A stretch of DNA of 5,971 nucleotides from assembly GCA_905206195.1 (NCBI GenBank), contig CAJLGN010000103.1, positions 1 to 5,971 of the forward strand, read 5' to 3'. The position numbers and the translations under genes are program-made. This document shows positions 4,636 through 5,971 of the stretch, one piece after another. Position 1 is the first letter of the stretch; the number at the start of each line of letters is the position of its first letter. This DNA comes from an uncultured Roseburia sp. (GTDB lineage: Bacteria > Bacillota > Clostridia > Lachnospirales > Lachnospiraceae). Below the pieces are notes generated by a model, which was not told the DNA's origin, did not search any database, and saw only the letters and a program-made list of their open reading frames with translations.

Positions 4636-5535
4636 ATGACCTTACAACAGCTGAAATATATCACAACCGTCGCTCAAAAGGCTTCCCTTACAGAGGCGGC
4701 AAAGGAGCTTTACATTTCACAGCCGAGTTTGACAAAGTCCATCAAAGAACTGGAGACAGAGATGGGCATTTCCATTTTTGACCGAAATAATAAAGGCGTC
4801 TCGGTCTCCAAAGACGGCGAAGTGTTTCTCGCATATGCCAGGCAGGTTTTGGAACAGGCGTCATTGCTGGAAGAAAAATATAAGGCACACACGGGTGTAA
4901 AGCGAGAGTTTTGCGTTTCGACACAGCACTATTCCTTTGCGGTGAACGCCTTTGTAGATTTGATCAAAAACTGTGGCAGTGATATTTATGATTTTAGCAT
5001 ACGTGAGACGCAGACCTACGAGATCATCGAGGATGTCGCACGGATGAACAGCGAAATTGGAATTCTATACCACAATGATTTCAACAAAACGGTTTTGATG
5101 AAAATGATAAAGTCAAATGATCTGCAATTTACGGAGCTTTTCACCGCCAAGCCCCATATTTTTGTCAGCAAGGGAAACCCGCTTTCCGAAAAAGAGTCCG
5201 TGACGATGGAAGAATTGTCCGCGTACCCCTACCTGTCTTTTGAGCAGGGCGAACACAATGCATTTTATTATTCGGAAGAAATTTTCAGCACCGTCATCCG
5301 ATCCAAAAATATCCGTGTACGCGACAGAGCGACGCTGTTTAATCTGCTGATTGGCCTAAACGGCTATACGGTGTGCAGCGGCGTGATTGACAAAAAACTA
5401 AACGGAGAGAATATCGTGGCGATCCCCCTCAAAGCGGAGGGGGAGATGCACATCGGATTTGTAACCCACAATAAAATACCTCTGAGCAGATTGGGCGAAC
5501 TTTATATAGGCGCGCTCAAAAATTATATTACTTAA
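4636..5535 (+). CDS. LysR-type transcriptional regulator, probable regulator of metE
   Basis: This 299-residue protein has typical LysR-family length and layout. The N-terminal winged helix-turn-helix (about 1-60) reads LQQLKYITTVAQKASLTEAA, then YISQPSLTKSIKELETEMG (26-44) and FDRNNKGVSVSKDGEVFLAYA (48-68). A linker helix follows to about residue 88. The substrate-binding domain (about 90-299) starts at FCVSTQHYSFAVNAFVDLI. GGGGAGG (4624-4630) lies 5 bases before the ATG. The next gene downstream is metE, and between them is a palindrome close to the MET-box of streptococcal MetR/MtaR regulators. The protein is therefore probably a methionine-biosynthesis activator. The cofactor would be homocysteine or O-acetylserine/O-acetylhomoserine by analogy (inference). 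It is also divergent from the alkylation-repair gene, which is an alternative or second target. Confidence 0.9.
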   Translation: MTLQQLKYITTVAQKASLTEAAKELYISQPSLTKSIKELETEMGISIFDRNNKGVSVSKDGEVFLAYARQVLEQASLLEEKYKAHTGVKREFCVSTQHYSFAVNAFVDLIKNCGSDIYDFSIRETQTYEIIEDVARMNSEIGILYHNDFNKTVLMKMIKSNDLQFTELFTAKPHIFVSKGNPLSEKESVTMEELSAYPYLSFEQGEHNAFYYSEEIFSTVIRSKNIRVRDRATLFNLLIGLNGYTVCSGVIDKKLNGENIVAIPLKAEGEMHIGFVTHNKIPLSRLGELYIGALKNYIT

Positions 5536-5559
5536 TTTTGAGATGCGGACACTTTTTGC

Positions 5560-5602
5560 AGCAGTTTGCTATAGTTTAAAGCTATAGCAAACTGCTATTT
5601 TT
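5560..5602 (+). terminator. Intrinsic terminator of the LysR-type gene
   Basis: Perfect 15-base arms (5560-5574 and 5582-5596) surround a 7-base loop, TTTAAAG, and are followed by ATTTTTAT. The hairpin begins 24 bases after the regulator's stop codon. The stem is long but only about 40 percent GC, so termination may be moderate. The same sequence holds the MET-box-like operator. Confidence 0.6.
5570..5586. promoter_or_regulatory. MET-box-like LysR-type operator upstream of metE
   Basis: TATAGTTTAAAGCTATA matches the MET-box of streptococcal and lactococcal MetR/MtaR-type regulators, recalled as TATAGTT-TNA-AACTATA, with a single mismatch at 5581. It also contains a T-N11-A LysR box (T5572, A5584). 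Its centre at 5578 lies about 66 bp upstream of the predicted metE start site, the usual recognition position for LysR activators. Binding by the adjacent LysR-type protein is inference. Confidence 0.6.
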
Positions 5603-5608
5603 ATCTAT

Positions 5609-5637
5609 TTTACAAAGAACCCTCTCCCGCTTACAAT
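5609..5637 (+). promoter_or_regulatory. Sigma-A promoter of metE
   Basis: TTTACA (5609-5614), a 17-base spacer and TACAAT (5632-5637) form a good promoter. The predicted start near 5644 leaves a leader of about 25 nt, too short for an S-box, T-box or cobalamin riboswitch, so regulation is expected at transcription initiation. Confidence 0.65.
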
Positions 5638-5668
5638 ATCCCTATCAAAAAGTAAGGAGAAAAAAACT

Positions 5669-5971
5669 ATGCTTACCTCAATCGTCGGTTATCCTAGAGT
5701 TGGCACTTTCAGAGAACTCAAATTTGCCACAGAGACATATTTTAAAAATGAGAGCACTGCGGATGATTTACTCCAGTCGGCAAAAGACATCCGCCAAAAG
5801 CAGTGGAGGCTTCTAAAAGACAGCGGCCTTGATTTTATCCCGTCCAACGATTTTTCGCTTTACGACAACGTGCTGGACACCGCAGTTTTATTTGGCCTTG
5901 TCCCCCAGCGCTACCGCAAGCTGAATTTATCCGAGCTGGATACCTACTTTGCAATGGCCAGAGGCTACCAG
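5669..5971 (+). CDS. metE: Cobalamin-independent methionine synthase (MetE), N-terminal fragment (runs off the right edge)
   Basis: The visible 101 codons begin MLTSIVGYPRVGTFRELKFA and match the N-terminus of MetE, including the GYPRVG (7-12) and RELK (15-18) motifs at the polyglutamyl-folate binding segment. The later segments IRQKQWRLLKDSGLDFIPSNDFSLYDNVLDTA (41-72, broken here by no frameshift) and VPQRY also fit. The enzyme is cytoplasmic and transfers the methyl group of 5-methyltetrahydrofolate polyglutamate to homocysteine to form methionine, using zinc in the C-terminal half, which is outside the window. AAGGAG (5654-5659) lies 9 bases before the ATG. The gene follows the LysR-type regulator on the same strand, with its own promoter and a MET-box-like site upstream. 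Confidence 0.93.
   Translation, partial: MLTSIVGYPRVGTFRELKFATETYFKNESTADDLLQSAKDIRQKQWRLLKDSGLDFIPSNDFSLYDNVLDTAVLFGLVPQRYRKLNLSELDTYFAMARGYQ

Noticed and set aside
3890..4639. Plus-strand open frame of 249 codons
   Set aside because: It is antisense to the AlkD-like gene and runs through two promoters. The opposite frame has recognisable family motifs.

Overview
The window looks like chromosomal DNA from an endospore-forming, low-to-moderate-GC Clostridia member, most likely of the Lachnospiraceae type. This rests on spoVAD and spoVAE, strong Gram-positive ribosome binding sites (AGGAGG, GGGGAGG), consensus sigma-A promoters and one forespore (sigma-G type) promoter. No transposase, phage gene, CRISPR array, tRNA or rRNA is visible. 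The assignment to family level is inference.

Left part (1-1320): the window opens inside the first codons of a leftward mannonate dehydratase gene (uxuA), a hexuronate degradation enzyme. A long AT-rich divergent region separates it from a rightward GntR/FCD regulator. Two identical, perfect 12-bp palindromes (CTTGTATACAAG) lie in this region. One fills most of the spacer of the uxuA promoter, as expected for direct repression. A degenerate third copy covers the regulator's own start codon. The regulator therefore probably controls uxuA and possibly itself. It is followed by a 90-bp imperfect inverted repeat shared with the convergent next gene.

Middle part (1318-3191): three leftward genes, spoVAD, spoVAE and a small orphan histidine phosphotransfer (HPt) protein. 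A sigma-G type promoter stands directly in front of spoVAD, and the usual partner spoVAC is not upstream. SpoVA proteins move dipicolinic acid in the forespore and during germination. The HPt gene follows 75 bp behind spoVAE and may have its own promoter.

Right-middle (3358-4635): a small rightward XRE-type regulator with an excellent sigma-A promoter converges on a leftward AlkD-like DNA glycosylase gene. The two genes end 22 bp apart. The alkD gene is divergent from a LysR-type regulator, and an inverted repeat sits between their two -35 regions.

Right end (4636-5971): the LysR-type regulator is followed by the start of metE (cobalamin-independent methionine synthase). Between them is a perfect 15-bp-arm inverted repeat. 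Its core, TATAGTTTAAAGCTATA, differs by one base from the MET-box known for the MetR/MtaR LysR regulators of Streptococcaceae. Its centre is about 66 bp upstream of the predicted metE start site, where LysR activators normally bind. The same repeat, followed by a T-run, can also act as the regulator gene's terminator. No S-box or T-box leader fits in front of metE, so control appears to be at the promoter. I did not find a clearly new multi-gene system. The best leads are the dual MET-box/terminator, the orphan HPt gene in a sporulation locus, and spoVAD-spoVAE standing without spoVAC.
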